Virus record (IMG/VR): IMGVR_UViG_3300021961_000525
Location: 1-26,851 of that record
DNA length: 26,851 nt
From: a virus
Strand: one strand, 5' to 3'
Shown: positions 26,037 to 26,851 of the stretch, in pieces
Position numbering within the stretch: position 1 is the first letter of the stretch
Layout of the letters: every line of letters begins with the position of its first letter
Made by a program: the position numbers and the translations under genes
The notes under the pieces: generated by a model
What the model was told of the DNA's origin: nothing
The model's input: the letters and a program-made list of their open reading frames with translations, nothing else
The model's database searches: none

Positions 26037-26311
26037 AATCAGGAAGATTACCAATTGAGGCAAGAACAACAATTGAAAATGCTTCAAAATTTTTATCATG
26101 GGTAGAAAGTGAATTTACCAAGGAACAGGTATCAAATCCTGATGTGTATACCCTAGCATCTTGGGCAAATTATCCGCTTTTCAATAATTCTGGTCTGGCT
26201 GCAGATCACTTGGTTGTAGAGTCAGTTGAAAATATCGGTTTAGAGCAGACTTATGATTTTTCAATCCCAGAACACCACAATTACATCGCAAATACTGTAG
26301 TTTGCCATAAC
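26024..26311 (+). other. Split intein, C-terminal half (IntC, 96 aa)
   Basis: The last about 37 residues hold intein blocks F and G: GLEQTYDFSIPEHHNYIAN, then TVVCHN, with the terminal Asn at 26309-26311. The +1 extein residue is Thr, an accepted nucleophile. Typical natural IntC pieces are about 35-45 aa, so the first 55 or so residues (MEFIKSGRLPIEART to PLFNNSG) are an extra segment I do not recognise. Confidence 0.88.
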
Positions 26312-26851
26312 ACTACGAACCTTCCTGCTGATATTGATGTAGAGACTGTTAAGCAAGTTTATATGCGCGGATGGGAAAGTGGGTGTAAAGGTGTAACAGT
26401 CTATCGTGACGGGTCCAGATCAGGTGTCCTTGTTAGTAGCGAAACTTCAAAACCTAAAGATCGTGCAGATATGAAGTTTGTTGACAACACAGCACCAAAG
26501 AGACCTGAATCACTACCTTGTGAAATTCATCATGCAACGATCAAGGGCGAAAAATGGACGCTCTTAATTGGGTTAATGGATGGGCGTCCTTACGAAGTTA
26601 TTGGAGGATTGAGCAAATATGTAGAAATTCCAAGAAAGCACATACTTGGTGAACTTCGTCGTAGACAAAGAAAAACAATGCTTTCTAAGTATGATCTATA
26701 CTGCGGAGAAGGTGAAGAAGAATTTGCAATCAAAGACGTTGTATCTGTCTTTGACAATCCAAATTATGCAGGATACACAAGAACAATTTCACTTGCATTG
26801 AGACACGGCGCACCAATTCAGTATATTGTTGAGCAACTTCAAAAAGATAAA
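26024..26851 (+). CDS. nrdJ: Intein C-half fused to NrdJ C-extein (fractured gene part 2, 3' end outside window)
   Basis: The frame is open from ATG 26024 (GGGGAG upstream) to the end of the window, 276 residues so far. Residues 1-96 are the C-half of the intein ending in His-Asn. From residue 97 the reductase resumes with TTNLPADIDVE, GWESGCKGVTVYRDGSR (the class II/class I conserved ending motif) and a C-terminal region (KWTLLIGLMDGRPYEVIGG, RKHILGELRRRQR, TISLALRHGAPIQYIVEQL) typical of long NrdJ proteins with a TSCPD-like domain. Its terminal redox cysteines lie beyond the window. It must be spliced to the product of 22843-24975 to rebuild a NrdJ of at least 787 residues. The start overlaps the nuclease gene by 13 bases. 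Confidence 0.9.
   Translation, partial: MEFIKSGRLPIEARTTIENASKFLSWVESEFTKEQVSNPDVYTLASWANYPLFNNSGLAADHLVVESVENIGLEQTYDFSIPEHHNYIANTVVCHNTTNLPADIDVETVKQVYMRGWESGCKGVTVYRDGSRSGVLVSSETSKPKDRADMKFVDNTAPKRPESLPCEIHHATIKGEKWTLLIGLMDGRPYEVIGGLSKYVEIPRKHILGELRRRQRKTMLSKYDLYCGEGEEEFAIKDVVSVFDNPNYAGYTRTISLALRHGAPIQYIVEQLQKDK

Overview
The window is a contiguous piece of a low-GC, T4-like (contractile-tailed) bacteriophage genome, probably a large marine myovirus. This follows from the gene content: tail sheath, gp19-type tube, a gp26-family baseplate/chaperone protein, a tape measure and baseplate hub proteins, followed by T4-style replication genes (gp32-like SSB, UvsX/RecA, FEN-type exonuclease, gp41/DnaB helicase) and a coenzyme-B12-dependent (class II) ribonucleotide reductase. 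All genes lie on the + strand and are tightly packed. No gene-free stretch exceeds about 100 bases. I see no tRNA, CRISPR array or transposon.

Layout: 1-4908 holds the end of one tail sheath gene, a second larger paralogous sheath and the tail tube, closed by a strong intrinsic terminator. 4979-8573 holds a PF12322-like gp26 homologue, a short downstream ORF that looks like a frameshift extension of it (the position of G/GT tail assembly chaperones), the tape measure protein and a small helical protein. 8498-15673 encodes two very large baseplate/hub proteins flanking a LysM-like small protein. 15718-18334 holds an unexpectedly compact family-A DNA polymerase and a 510-aa protein of unknown role. 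18335-19269 is a self-contained SSB unit (sigma70-like promoter, gene, terminator). 19318-22833 is an overlapping recombination/replication operon (uvsX, exonuclease, helicase). 22843-26851 is the split reductase locus.

The most striking system is at 22843-26851. The nrdJ gene is fractured into two separately translated genes. The first encodes the N-extein (607 aa) fused to the N-terminal half of an intein and then stops. A separate PD-(D/E)XK nuclease gene follows in another frame. A third gene, in yet another frame, begins with the C-terminal half of the intein (ending His-Asn) and continues into the rest of NrdJ (first residue Thr). The exteins join exactly across a conserved NrdJ motif, so a working reductase most likely requires protein trans-splicing. 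The arrangement is of the 'fractured gene' kind known from marine metagenomes. Here the split intein also lacks the usual block-B histidine, its C-half carries an unusual N-terminal extension, and the nuclease gene's ribosome binding site abuts an RNA hairpin.

Other structure not explained by ordinary annotation: a T7 slippery site plus downstream stem-loop at the end of the gp26-like gene, and a perfect 13-bp terminator-like inverted repeat inside the exonuclease gene with a competing alternative pairing.
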